7,822 nt of DNA, from contig CANNNH010000059.1 in NCBI GenBank assembly GCA_947505915.1, forward strand, positions 1-7,822, read 5' to 3'. A program made the translations under genes and the position numbers. The number at the start of each line of letters is the position of its first letter. Within the stretch, counting starts at the first letter, position 1. Positions 1 through 6,305 of this stretch are shown here, piece after piece. The notes under the pieces are model-generated. The model made no database searches, was not told the DNA's origin, and saw only the letters and a list, made by a program, of their open reading frames with translations. This DNA is from Comamonadaceae bacterium (lineage in GTDB: Bacteria; Pseudomonadota; Gammaproteobacteria; Burkholderiales; Burkholderiaceae).

Positions 1-1
1 A

Positions 2-169
2 GACTTTGCCGACCTGTCGGGCCACCAGGTTTATGCTTGCGGTGCGCCTATCGTGATTGACTCGGCCAAGGCCGACTACACGGCGCTGGGCGGATTGCCT
101 GAAGACGAATTTTTTGCCGATTCATTCACCACAGAAGCCGACAAGGCCAAGGACTTGCAAGCATCATGA
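2..169 (+). CDS. Partial C-terminus of a ferredoxin-reductase-like flavin oxidoreductase (CDP-6-deoxy-delta-3,4-glucoseen reductase type)
   Basis: Only the last 55 codons are present; the gene begins before the window. The visible tail contains VYACGAPIVID followed by an acidic, aromatic stretch (LPEDEFFADSFTTEAD). This resembles the end of the NAD(P)H-binding lobe of FNR-like flavoproteins, where a conserved Cys-Gly-Ala/Pro turn sits near the nicotinamide. In Burkholderiales, proteins with this ending are usually annotated CDP-6-deoxy-delta-3,4-glucoseen reductase: an N-terminal 2Fe-2S ferredoxin domain, then FAD and NAD domains, passing electrons from NAD(P)H to a partner. That name comes from a sugar-biosynthesis homologue, and the real substrate in these bacteria is uncertain. 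The stop TGA (167-169) overlaps the ATG of the next gene (166-168), so the two genes are probably co-transcribed and translationally coupled. The family is inferred from a short tail; the upstream domains cannot be seen. Confidence 0.72.
   Translation, partial: DFADLSGHQVYACGAPIVIDSAKADYTALGGLPEDEFFADSFTTEADKAKDLQAS
149..153 (+). promoter_or_regulatory. Weakly placed ribosome binding site for the Bug-family gene
   Basis: AAGGA lies inside the end of the upstream reductase gene, 12 bases before the ATG at 166. That is longer than usual spacing. Together with the ATGA stop/start overlap, it suggests that ribosomes finishing the reductase help start the next gene. Confidence 0.4.
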
Positions 170-1167
170 AACACACACCGTCTTTTATTTCTCTCAGGCG
201 TGCCCTCACGCTGTCTGCTCTGACGCTGCTGAGCGCGCTGGCTTGCGGCGCCCCGGCTGCGCTGGCGCAAACCAAACCGATACGCATCATCGTGCCTTAC
301 GCACCGGGCGGGCCGATCGACATCACAGCTCGCCTGATGGCCGAGCGGGTGAAAGATTCCCTGGGCACCGTGATCATTGAAAACCGTCCGGGCGGCGGCG
401 GCAACATTGGCGCGGACGCCATTGCCAAGGCAGCGCCAGACGGCCTGACCATCGGCATTTCTGCCGTGGCCACACACGCCATCAACCCCTGGCTGTACGC
501 CAAGATGCCTTACAACGCAGCCACAGACTTTGCACCCATCACCCAAATGCTGCGCGTGCCCAACGTGCTGGTGATCAACGCCGAGACGGCGCAGCGCCTG
601 AAGATCAACACGCTGGCTGATCTGATTGCATACGCCAAAGTGAACCCGGCCAAACTCAATTACGCCAGTGGCGGCAACGGCAGCGCCGGGCACCTGGCCG
701 GCGAGATGTTCAAAAAAGAGGCCGGTATTTTTGCGCTGCACATTCCGTACAACGGCGGCAACCCGGCGCAGCTGGCGCTGCTCAGCGGGCAGGTGGACTT
801 TAACTTTGACAACCTGGCCACGGCTTCGGCCAACATCAAGTCCGGCAAGCTCAAGGCGCTGGCCGTGACCACGGCCCAGCGCAGCGCCATGCTGCCCGAC
901 ATTCCCGCTGTGGCTGAAACGCTCAAGGGTTTTCAGATTGACACCTGGTGGGGCCTGGTGGCGCCTGCCGGCACACCCAAAGATGTGGTTGCCAAACTCA
1001 ACCAGGCTTTTGTGGCGGCGCTCAACACACCCGAAGCCAAGGCCCGCTTTGCCACGCTGATGGCCGAGCCGGTGGCCAACACGCCGGAGCAGTTTGGCGA
1101 GTTCATGAAAAATGAACTGGCCAAGTACGAGGCCGTAGTCAAGGCCTCGGGCGCGAAGGTGGACTGA
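166..1167 (+). CDS. Bug/TctC-family periplasmic substrate-binding protein
   Basis: This 333-residue protein is a complete member of the Bug (tripartite tricarboxylate transporter receptor) family, which binds small carboxylates or related solutes in the periplasm. A signal peptide is clear: basic n-region (KH...RR, to residue 12), hydrophobic core (about 13-27), and an Ala-Leu-Ala site with likely cleavage after residue 34. Cys27 does not sit in a proper lipobox (Ala at -3), so a soluble protein is expected. The mature part opens with the family hallmark: a beta strand (IRIIVPYAPGGPID, 39-52) whose PGG-x-x-D turn lines the ligand pocket, then ENRPGGGGNIGAD (72-84). Later blocks YASGGNGSAGHLAGE (166-180), VPYNGG-like IPYNGG (193-198), and WWGLVAPAGTPKDVV (261-275) also fit. 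The length is normal for the family. No tctA or tctB membrane genes are in view, as is common for the many orphan Bug genes of Burkholderiales. The ligand cannot be told from sequence. The start is set by the ATGA overlap and the signal peptide. Confidence 0.93.
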   Translation: MKHTPSFISLRRALTLSALTLLSALACGAPAALAQTKPIRIIVPYAPGGPIDITARLMAERVKDSLGTVIIENRPGGGGNIGADAIAKAAPDGLTIGISAVATHAINPWLYAKMPYNAATDFAPITQMLRVPNVLVINAETAQRLKINTLADLIAYAKVNPAKLNYASGGNGSAGHLAGEMFKKEAGIFALHIPYNGGNPAQLALLSGQVDFNFDNLATASANIKSGKLKALAVTTAQRSAMLPDIPAVAETLKGFQIDTWWGLVAPAGTPKDVVAKLNQAFVAALNTPEAKARFATLMAEPVANTPEQFGEFMKNELAKYEAVVKASGAKVD

Positions 1168-1193
1168 GTCAGGGCTACTCGCCCTGCTCACTC
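1166..1193. terminator. Possible bidirectional hairpin between convergent genes
   Basis: In the 33-base gap between the Bug gene and livF, CAGGGC (1170-1175) and GCCCTG (1181-1186) form a perfect 6-bp stem with a 5-base loop. A further GAGT/ACTC pairing (1166-1169 with 1190-1193) is possible across a small internal loop. The hairpin sits where both convergent transcripts should end, but neither side has the T-run of a classical intrinsic terminator. It may only protect 3' ends or help Rho-dependent termination. Confidence 0.35.
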
Positions 1194-1200
1194 ACCCACT

Positions 1201-1917
1201 TCACTCTCCTAAATAAGCGGCCCGCACCCGCGGGTCATTGAGCAAGTCTTTGGCCGGCCCGTTCATGGTGACGGTGCCGGACTCCATGACGTAGCCGCGG
1301 TCGGCAATGCCCAGCGCCCGGCTGGCGTTTTGCTCGACCAGCACAATGGTGACGCCGCGTGCAGAGACGTCGCGCACCACTTCAAAAATCTTGTCCACCA
1401 TGATGGGCGACAGGCCCATGGAGGGCTCGTCCAGCAGCAGCACTTTGGGCCGGCTCATGAGCGCGCGACCCATGGCCAACATCTGCTGCTCACCGCCTGA
1501 CATGGTGCCGGCCAGCTGGTCTTTGCGTTCTTTGAGGCGCGGAAAAATACCGAACACCATGTCAATGTCGTTGGCAATTTCCGGCTTGTCTTCGCGGATG
1601 TAGGCGCCCATCTGCAGGTTTTCGGTGATGGTCATGCGGGTGAAAACGCCGCGGCCTTCCGGCACCATGGCCAGGCCTTCGCGCACCAGGTCCCAGGAGC
1701 CCTTGCCCTTGATGCTTTTGCCCAGGTACTCGATGTCGCCTTCGGCCGCTGCCAGCGTGCCGGTGATGGCTTTCATGGTGGTGGTTTTGCCGGCGCCGTT
1801 AGAGCCGATGAGCGTGACGAGCTCGCCTTCGCGGACTTCGAAGTCAACGCCTTTGACGGCTTGGATGCCGCCGTAGGCGACTTTCAGGCCGGTGACTTTG
1901 AGCAGTAGGTTTGCCAT
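1201..1917 (-). CDS. livF: Branched-chain amino acid ABC transporter ATP-binding protein LivF
   Basis: This 238-residue cytoplasmic ATPase matches the usual LivF length (about 237). Motifs in order: Walker A GSNGAGKT (38-45); the LivF-type sequence VPEGR (85-89) where most ABC ATPases have a Q-loop glutamine; signature MSGGEQQM (139-146); Walker B VLLLDEP (159-165, catalytic Glu164); and VEQN (194-197), where the usual H-loop histidine is glutamine, a normal LivF trait. It ends with the family's typical AAYLGE. It should pair with LivG to drive uptake through LivH/LivM. It is the last gene of the operon, starting 12 bases after the livG stop. The ribosome site is weak (purine-rich GAAGAAG overlapping the gap), so translational coupling to livG is likely. 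The exact substrate (Leu/Ile/Val, another amino acid, or an amide) cannot be decided from the ATPase. Confidence 0.95.
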   Translation of the reverse strand: MANLLLKVTGLKVAYGGIQAVKGVDFEVREGELVTLIGSNGAGKTTTMKAITGTLAAAEGDIEYLGKSIKGKGSWDLVREGLAMVPEGRGVFTRMTITENLQMGAYIREDKPEIANDIDMVFGIFPRLKERKDQLAGTMSGGEQQMLAMGRALMSRPKVLLLDEPSMGLSPIMVDKIFEVVRDVSARGVTIVLVEQNASRALGIADRGYVMESGTVTMNGPAKDLLNDPRVRAAYLGE

Positions 1918-1929
1918 GGTTGCGCTTCT

Positions 1930-2697
1930 TCAATGTCCGGTGCCAAGGTAGGCGGTGATGACTTTGTCGTCTTTTTGCACGTCGGCAGGCGCGCCTTCGG
2001 CGATTTGCTTGCCGTAGTCGAGCACGGTGACGCGGTCGCACAGACCCATGACGAGCTTGACGTCATGCTCAATCAGCAAGATGGTGCGGTTGTCATTGCG
2101 GATGCGGTCTATCAACTCGCGCAGCTGCACTTTTTCGGTGGCGTTCATGCCGGCGGCCGGCTCGTCGAGGGCGATGAGTTGCGGGTCGGTGGCCAGCGCG
2201 CGGGCGATTTCGAGCCGGCGCTGGTCGCCGTAGCTCAGGGTGCGCGCCTTGAAGTCGGCGTACTTGCCGATGCCCACGTACTCCAGCAGTTCCTGGGCGC
2301 GTTCGGCAATGGCTTTTTCTTCGGCCTTGAAACCGGGCGTGCGAAAGATCGCGCCCAGCAAGCCCGAATGGGTGCGGATGTGGCGCCCGACCATGACGTT
2401 TTCGAGCGCGGTCATCTCGGCAAACAAGCGGATGTTTTGGAAAGTGCGAGCAATGCCGGCCTTGGCGACTTCGTGCACGGCGCTGGGCTGGTAGGGCTTG
2501 CCGGCCAGCTCGAAAGTGCCGCTGTCGGGCGTGTACAGGCCGGTGAGCACATTGAAAAACGTGGTCTTGCCGGCGCCGTTGGGCCCGATCAGGCCGTAGA
2601 CCTGACCGCGCTGGATATGAATGCCGACCTCAGACAAAGCTTGCAGCCCGCCGAAGCGTTTGGAGACGCCGGCAACTTTGAGGATGGTTTCGCTCAT
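1930..2697 (-). CDS. livG: Branched-chain amino acid ABC transporter ATP-binding protein LivG
   Basis: This is the second ATPase of the Liv transporter. Numbering from the ATG ending at 2697 gives 255 residues, the same as E. coli LivG. Visible motifs: Walker A GPNGAGKT (38-45), Q-loop RTFQN (Gln87), signature LSYGDQRRLEIARAL (154-168), Walker B LIALDEP (174-180, Glu179) and H-loop IEHD (His211). All catalytic residues are present. The middle insert with the GRH motif (about 104-106) and the C-terminal AYLG are typical of LivG. Two in-frame ATGs occur: 2701-2703 and 2695-2697. I prefer the second because a TAAGGA ribosome site lies 9 bases from it but only 3 from the first, and because MSETILKV aligns with the known LivG N-terminus. 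The alternative start adds two residues (end at 2703). The livM stop codon lies within the ribosome site, so the two genes are closely coupled. Confidence 0.95.
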   Translation of the reverse strand: MSETILKVAGVSKRFGGLQALSEVGIHIQRGQVYGLIGPNGAGKTTFFNVLTGLYTPDSGTFELAGKPYQPSAVHEVAKAGIARTFQNIRLFAEMTALENVMVGRHIRTHSGLLGAIFRTPGFKAEEKAIAERAQELLEYVGIGKYADFKARTLSYGDQRRLEIARALATDPQLIALDEPAAGMNATEKVQLRELIDRIRNDNRTILLIEHDVKLVMGLCDRVTVLDYGKQIAEGAPADVQKDDKVITAYLGTGH

Positions 2698-2706
2698 GGC
2701 CATGTG

Positions 2707-2712
2707 TCCTTA
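2707..2712 (-). promoter_or_regulatory. Ribosome binding site deciding the livG start
   Basis: On the minus strand TAAGGA overlaps the livM TAA stop (2710-2712). GGA ends 9 bases before the ATG at 2697 and only 3 bases before the ATG at 2703. This favours the downstream ATG and implies that termination of livM translation feeds livG initiation. Confidence 0.6.
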
Positions 2713-3792
2713 AGCGTTCGGTTTAACAAGCGACTTGCCGTGCTCGGGTGCAGGCCACAGGCCGCGCGGACGCAGCAGCATGATGCTGATCATGGCCAGG
2801 GCAATCAGGAGCTGGCGCAATATGGCCGAGTCAATGCGGCCGTCGGTCATGGCCTGCAGCGGGCCGGCCACGTGGCGCAGCACTTCGGGCAAAGCGGCCA
2901 GCAGCAAGGCACCCAAAATAACGCCGGGCAGATAACCGATGCCGCCCAGCACCACCATGGCGACGATCATCACCGACTCCATGAGGCTGAAGGACTCGGG
3001 AGAGACAAAGCCCTGGAAGGCAGCGAACATGGCGCCGGAGATGCCGCCAAAGGTGGCGCCCATGCCGAAGGCCAGCAGCTTGAGGTTGCGGGTGTTGATG
3101 CCCATGGCTTTGGCGGCGATTTCGTCTTCGCGTATGGCCATCCAGGCGCGGCCTATGCGCGACTGCTCGAGCCGGTGGCAGATCACCACCGAGACAATCA
3201 CCAGCGCCAGAAACAGGTAGTAATACAGCGACACAGAAGCAATTTCAAAGCCGAAAACTTCAATGGGCCGGCTGAGCTTGACGCCGAAGAAGGTGATGCC
3301 GTCGATCTGGTTGATGCCCTTGGGGCCGTTGGTCAGGTTGATCGGGCGGTCCAGGTTGTTGAGGAAGACGCGGATGATCTCGCCAAAACCCAGGGTGACG
3401 ATGGCCAGGTAGTCGCCGCGCAGCTTGAGCGTGGGCGCGCCCAGCAGCACACCGAAAAAACCGGCCAGCGCAGCGGCCAGCGGGATGACCGCCCAGATGG
3501 GCAGGTGCAAGCCGTCAGGAAAGGCGGCTGCTATCCACGGAAAAGCTTCAGCCAGGTGCGGCGAGCCGAGCAGCGCAAACAAATACGCGCCCACGGCAAA
3601 GAAAGCCACGTAACCCAGGTCGAGCAGGCCGGCATAGCCGACCACGATGTTCAGGCCTAGCGCCAGCAGCACGTACAAAAGCGCCATGTCCAGAATGCGC
3701 ACCCAGGCGTTGCCGCCCTGCTGCAAGAGCAAGGGCAGCACCAGCATGGCCACGGCCACCAGCAAAAAAGAAAAGAGTTTGTTTGTTTTCAT
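2710..3792 (-). CDS. livM: Branched-chain amino acid ABC transporter permease LivM
   Basis: This 360-residue inner-membrane protein has about nine to ten hydrophobic segments, for example near 8-24, 33-50, 57-76, 99-121, 186-205, 237-258, 274-301 and 325-341. The LivM family block VGYAGLLDLGYVAFFAVGAY (51-70) is clear. So is the cytoplasmic coupling loop RAWMAIREDEIAAKAMGI (215-232), which contacts the ATPases, followed by LAFGMGATFGGISGAMFA (240-257). The positive N-terminus (MKTNK) is followed at once by the first segment. It is shorter than E. coli LivM (about 425) because it lacks the N-terminal extension, as is usual outside enterobacteria. The start is supported by GGAG (3800-3803) 7 bases upstream. 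livM starts 20 bases after the livH stop and ends within the livG ribosome site. It pairs with LivH to form the channel. Confidence 0.95.
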   Translation of the reverse strand: MKTNKLFSFLLVAVAMLVLPLLLQQGGNAWVRILDMALLYVLLALGLNIVVGYAGLLDLGYVAFFAVGAYLFALLGSPHLAEAFPWIAAAFPDGLHLPIWAVIPLAAALAGFFGVLLGAPTLKLRGDYLAIVTLGFGEIIRVFLNNLDRPINLTNGPKGINQIDGITFFGVKLSRPIEVFGFEIASVSLYYYLFLALVIVSVVICHRLEQSRIGRAWMAIREDEIAAKAMGINTRNLKLLAFGMGATFGGISGAMFAAFQGFVSPESFSLMESVMIVAMVVLGGIGYLPGVILGALLLAALPEVLRHVAGPLQAMTDGRIDSAILRQLLIALAMISIMLLRPRGLWPAPEHGKSLVKPNA

Positions 3793-3812
3793 GAGGGTTC
3801 TCCGGCGCTGCG

Positions 3813-4742
3813 TCAGGCTCTGTCCGCCACCCGTTCACCGAGCAGACCCGAAGGCCTGAGCGTGAGCACGAAGATGAGCACAATGAAAGCAAAGATGTCC
3901 GAGTACTGGCTGCCCAGCACGCCGCCAGTGAGCGGGCCGATGTAACCGGCGCCGATCGACTCGATCAACCCGAGCAAAATGCCGCCCAGCACCGCGCCGC
4001 CCAGGTTACCGATGCCGCCGAACACCGCCGCCGTGAAGGCCTTGAGGCCGGGTAAAAAGCCCATGGTGTGCTGCGCCGTGCCGTAGTTGGACGCGTACAT
4101 GACACCGGCCAGCGCCGCCAGAATGGCGCCGATGATGAAGGTCGCCGAGATCACGGTGTCCGGGCGCACGCCCATGAGGCCGGCGACGCGCGGGTTTTCT
4201 GCAGTGGCGCGCATGGCGCGTCCCAGCCGCGTGTAGTTGACGATGTACATCAGGATGGCCAGCGACACGGCGGTGGCACCCAGAATGAAAATTTGCGTGA
4301 CCGTGATGACCGCGCCGGCCACGTGCAGCGGTTCGGCCGGCAGCAGTGTGGGGAAAGCCTTGTAGTTGGGCTTCCAGATCATCATGGCCAGGGTTTGCAG
4401 CAGGATCGACATGCCGATGGCGGTGATGAGCGGCGCCAGCTTGGGCGAGTTGCGCAGCGGGCGGTAGGCGATTTTTTCAATCGCAAAGTTAAGTGCCCCA
4501 CACACCACAAAAGCGATCAGCAGGGAGATCAGAAAAATCAGCCAGCCGGGGGTGCCGGGCATGGCTTCCTGCATCCAGACAATGATGGTCCAGCTGGTGA
4601 GCGCGCCCACCATCAGCACCTCGCCGTGGGCGAAATTGATCAGGTTGATGATGCCGTAGACCATGGTGTAGCCCAGCGCGATCAGGGCATACATGCTGCC
4701 CAGCACCAGACCATTGATGATCTGCTGAACCAAGACTTCCAT
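3813..4742 (-). CDS. livH: Branched-chain amino acid ABC transporter permease LivH
   Basis: This 309-residue multi-spanning permease is close to the E. coli LivH length (308). The N-terminal block INGLVLGSMYALIALGYTMV (9-28), then YGIINLINFAHGE (29-41), is the family signature. The coupling loop RAMRATAENPRVAGLMGV (175-192) precedes a long hydrophobic segment (197-216). GFLPGLKAFTAAVFGGIGN (228-246) and GGAVLGGILLGLIE (248-261) are also typical. The final segment (283-295) is followed by LRPSGLLGE, the usual C-terminus. LivH and LivM form the transmembrane pathway. This is the first gene of the operon, 207 bases after rarA, and has a good ribosome site (GGAG at 4750-4753, 7 bases from ATG). 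The leader in front of it is highly self-complementary. No substrate-binding protein gene precedes it, unlike many liv operons, so LivK must come from elsewhere. UrtB of urea transporters is related but normally longer. Confidence 0.95.
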   Translation of the reverse strand: MEVLVQQIINGLVLGSMYALIALGYTMVYGIINLINFAHGEVLMVGALTSWTIIVWMQEAMPGTPGWLIFLISLLIAFVVCGALNFAIEKIAYRPLRNSPKLAPLITAIGMSILLQTLAMMIWKPNYKAFPTLLPAEPLHVAGAVITVTQIFILGATAVSLAILMYIVNYTRLGRAMRATAENPRVAGLMGVRPDTVISATFIIGAILAALAGVMYASNYGTAQHTMGFLPGLKAFTAAVFGGIGNLGGAVLGGILLGLIESIGAGYIGPLTGGVLGSQYSDIFAFIVLIFVLTLRPSGLLGERVADRA

Positions 4743-4749
4743 AGTGTTT

Positions 4750-4753
4750 CTCC
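4750..4753 (-). promoter_or_regulatory. livH ribosome binding site
   Basis: GGAG on the minus strand, 7 bases before the livH ATG (4740-4742), in an A/T-rich stretch just downstream of the leader stems. livM uses the same GGAG at the same 7-base distance (3800-3803). Confidence 0.7.
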
Positions 4754-4763
4754 GAATTTTGAA

Positions 4764-4838
4764 GGACCGGCTCCAGGTCCGGGCCCCTGAGACCCAAGCC
4801 CTTGAGGGCTTTGGTAAGGAGCCGACGGCCAGACCTGG
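4764..4838 (-). promoter_or_regulatory. Self-complementary 5' leader of livH with alternative stems
   Basis: Read on the minus strand, this part of the livH leader can form several stems. (a) CCAGGTCTGG (4829-4838) pairs with CCGGACCTGG (4773-4782): ten pairs, one of them G-U. (b) Inside it, AAGCCC/GGGCTT (4806-4811 with 4796-4801) closes a 4-base loop. (c) CGGCTCC (4818-4824) pairs with GGAGCCG (4768-4774). (d) GGACC/GGTCC (4776-4780 with 4764-4768) forms a small hairpin. Stems a and c cross, so they exclude each other or form a pseudoknot; a and d share bases. Stem a is fully paired only as minus-strand RNA (G-U there, A-C on the other strand), which suits a leader transcript. No T-run follows, so this is not a classical terminator. 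The regulatory role is inference. Confidence 0.45.
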
Positions 4839-4870
4839 GAAACAAGGCCGGCTTTTGAGTTGGAGCGCAA

Positions 4871-4904
4871 ATTGTAGCCACGCTACTCTAGCGATAACCG
4901 GGCC
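4871..4904 (-). promoter_or_regulatory. Possible livHMGF promoter (-10 TACAAT)
   Basis: The minus strand carries TACAAT (4871-4876), five of six matches to the sigma-70 -10 consensus, in the context GGCTACAATTTG common in Burkholderiales promoters. No good -35 box lies 16-18 bases upstream (GGTTAT at 17). A TTGGCC exists but is too far, with 24 bases between. If real, it would start transcription near 4864 and give a leader of about 120 bases. A palindrome, CGCTA/TAGCG (4881-4893), sits in the spacer and could be an operator, perhaps explaining the weak -35 if an activator is needed. The region 4743-4949 otherwise holds no convincing gene. Confidence 0.35.
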
Positions 4905-4949
4905 AAGGCAGCTGACATTGCGGTGTTTACCCTCTTGCGGGCCCGCGTT

Positions 4950-6284
4950 TCAAAGCCTGCCCTGGTCCGGTGCTTTGCCTTCAGCTGGGGGAGCAGCCGC
5001 ATCAAGCTGGCGCAAATACGCCAGCTTCTCGGCGAGCTTGGTTTCTAAACCACGCGCTACCGGCTGGTACCAGCGCGGCTCGGGCATGTCGTCGGGCAAA
5101 TAGCGCTCGCCGGCGGCGTAGGCATCGGGCTCGTCATGCGCGTAGCGGTATTGGTGGCCGTGGCCGAGCTCTTTCATCAGCTGCGTAGGCGCATTGCGCA
5201 AGTGGTTGGGCACTTCGCGCGAACGGTCTGACTTGATGAAGGCCTTGGCTTGGTTGTAGGCCTTGTAACCGGCGTTGCTTTTGGGGGCCATGGCCAGGTA
5301 GATCACGGCTTGGGCAATGGCCAGCTCGCCTTCGGGCGAGCCGAGCCGCTCGAAGGTGGCGGCTGCGTCATTGGCAATTTGCATGGCGCGCGGATCGGCC
5401 AGGCCGATGTCTTCCCAGGCCATGCGCACCACGCGACGCGACAGGTAGCGCGCGTCTGCACCACCATCGAGCATGCGGCACAGCCAGTACAGCGCTGCAT
5501 CGGGGTGCGAACCGCGCACGGATTTGTGCAGCGCCGAGATCTGGTCATAAAAGTTGTCGCCGCCTTTGTCAAAGCGGCGGGCGTTGAGCGTGAGCGCATC
5601 CTGCAAAAAAGTGGCGTCTATCTGCGTGACGCCGGCGGCCGCCGCCGCGCTGGCCGACTGCTCCAGCAAGTTGAGCAGGCGTCGCGCGTCGCCGTCTGCG
5701 TAGCCGACCAGGGTGTTGACCGCGCTGTCGTCCAGGTGCACATGGGGCAACTCGCTGGCCTGCGCGCGGCGCACCAGGGTTTGCAGCTCATCGTCGCTGA
5801 GCACTTGCAGCACATAGACCTGTGCGCGTGAGAGCAAGGCGGAATTCACTTCAAAGGAGGGGTTTTCGGTGGTGGCGCCTATGAAGACCACCAGCCCCGA
5901 CTCAACAAAGGGCAGCAAGCCGTCTTGCTGGCTTTTGTTGAAGCGGTGAATCTCGTCAACGAACAAAATAGTTTTGCGGCCCAGCGCCAGGTTTTGCTGC
6001 GCCTGCTCCATCGCAGCGCGTATGTCTTTGACGCCGGCAAACACCGCCGACAGCGCAATGAACTCGTAACCAAAGGCGCTGGCAGTCAGCCGGGCCAGCG
6101 TGGTTTTGCCGACACCGGGCGGGCCCCACAAAATCATCGAATGCGGCTTGCCTGACTCAAAGGCCAGGCGCAGCGGTTTGCCCGGGCCGATCAGGTGCGA
6201 TTGGCCTATGACTTCGTCCAGGGTCTTGGGCCGCAGCGCCTCGGCCAGCGGTGCGCTGGGAGCCTTGTGAAATAAGTCAGCCAT
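4950..6284 (-). CDS. rarA: Replication-associated recombination protein A (RarA/MgsA), AAA+ ATPase
   Basis: This 444-residue protein matches the RarA/MgsA/WRNIP1 family (E. coli 447), a clamp-loader-like AAA+ ATPase that acts as a tetramer at stalled replication forks and gaps with SSB. Visible motifs: the N-terminal [20 protein letters not shown] (12-31), with the box II signature; Walker A GPPGVGKT (54-61); Walker [10 protein letters not shown] (106-114, DE at 110-111); sensor 1 GATTENP (136-142); arginine finger SALLSRA (148-154, Arg153); and sensor 2 GDARRLLN (198-205). The C-terminal tetramerisation part has the family blocks [17 protein letters not shown] (251-267), [18 protein letters not shown] (283-300), [14 protein letters not shown] (333-346) and [10 protein letters not shown] (358-367). 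The last residues, about 429-444, are a low-complexity tail. It follows lolA by 21 bases with AAGG 9 bases before the ATG. All catalytic residues are intact, so it should be functional. Confidence 0.96.
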   Translation of the reverse strand: MADLFHKAPSAPLAEALRPKTLDEVIGQSHLIGPGKPLRLAFESGKPHSMILWGPPGVGKTTLARLTASAFGYEFIALSAVFAGVKDIRAAMEQAQQNLALGRKTILFVDEIHRFNKSQQDGLLPFVESGLVVFIGATTENPSFEVNSALLSRAQVYVLQVLSDDELQTLVRRAQASELPHVHLDDSAVNTLVGYADGDARRLLNLLEQSASAAAAAGVTQIDATFLQDALTLNARRFDKGGDNFYDQISALHKSVRGSHPDAALYWLCRMLDGGADARYLSRRVVRMAWEDIGLADPRAMQIANDAAATFERLGSPEGELAIAQAVIYLAMAPKSNAGYKAYNQAKAFIKSDRSREVPNHLRNAPTQLMKELGHGHQYRYAHDEPDAYAAGERYLPDDMPEPRWYQPVARGLETKLAEKLAYLRQLDAAAPPAEGKAPDQGRL

Positions 6285-6305
6285 GCGCCCTTGCCTTCTG
6301 GCGCC

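Noticed and set aside
76..1191. A 371-codon minus-strand frame opposite the Bug gene.
   Set aside because: Same codon-register effect. The plus-strand protein has a signal peptide and Bug motifs; the antisense product is Arg/His/Gly-rich and featureless.
1933..3660. A 575-codon open frame on the plus strand across livG and livM.
   Set aside because: It is in exact codon register with both minus-strand genes, so its stops would need TTA, CTA or TCA codons in livG/livM, which this GC-rich genome avoids. Its translation is His/Gln/Asp/Gly-rich with no recognisable family, while the opposite strand encodes intact Liv proteins.
4764..4780. Hairpin before livH as an intrinsic terminator of rarA.
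   Set aside because: The stem is only 5 bp and is followed by TTCAAAATT rather than a T-run; a terminator this close to the livH start is also unlikely.
4068..4790. A 240-codon plus-strand frame opposite livH.
   Set aside because: In codon register with livH; the product is His/Gln/Gly-rich and has no membrane or domain signature.
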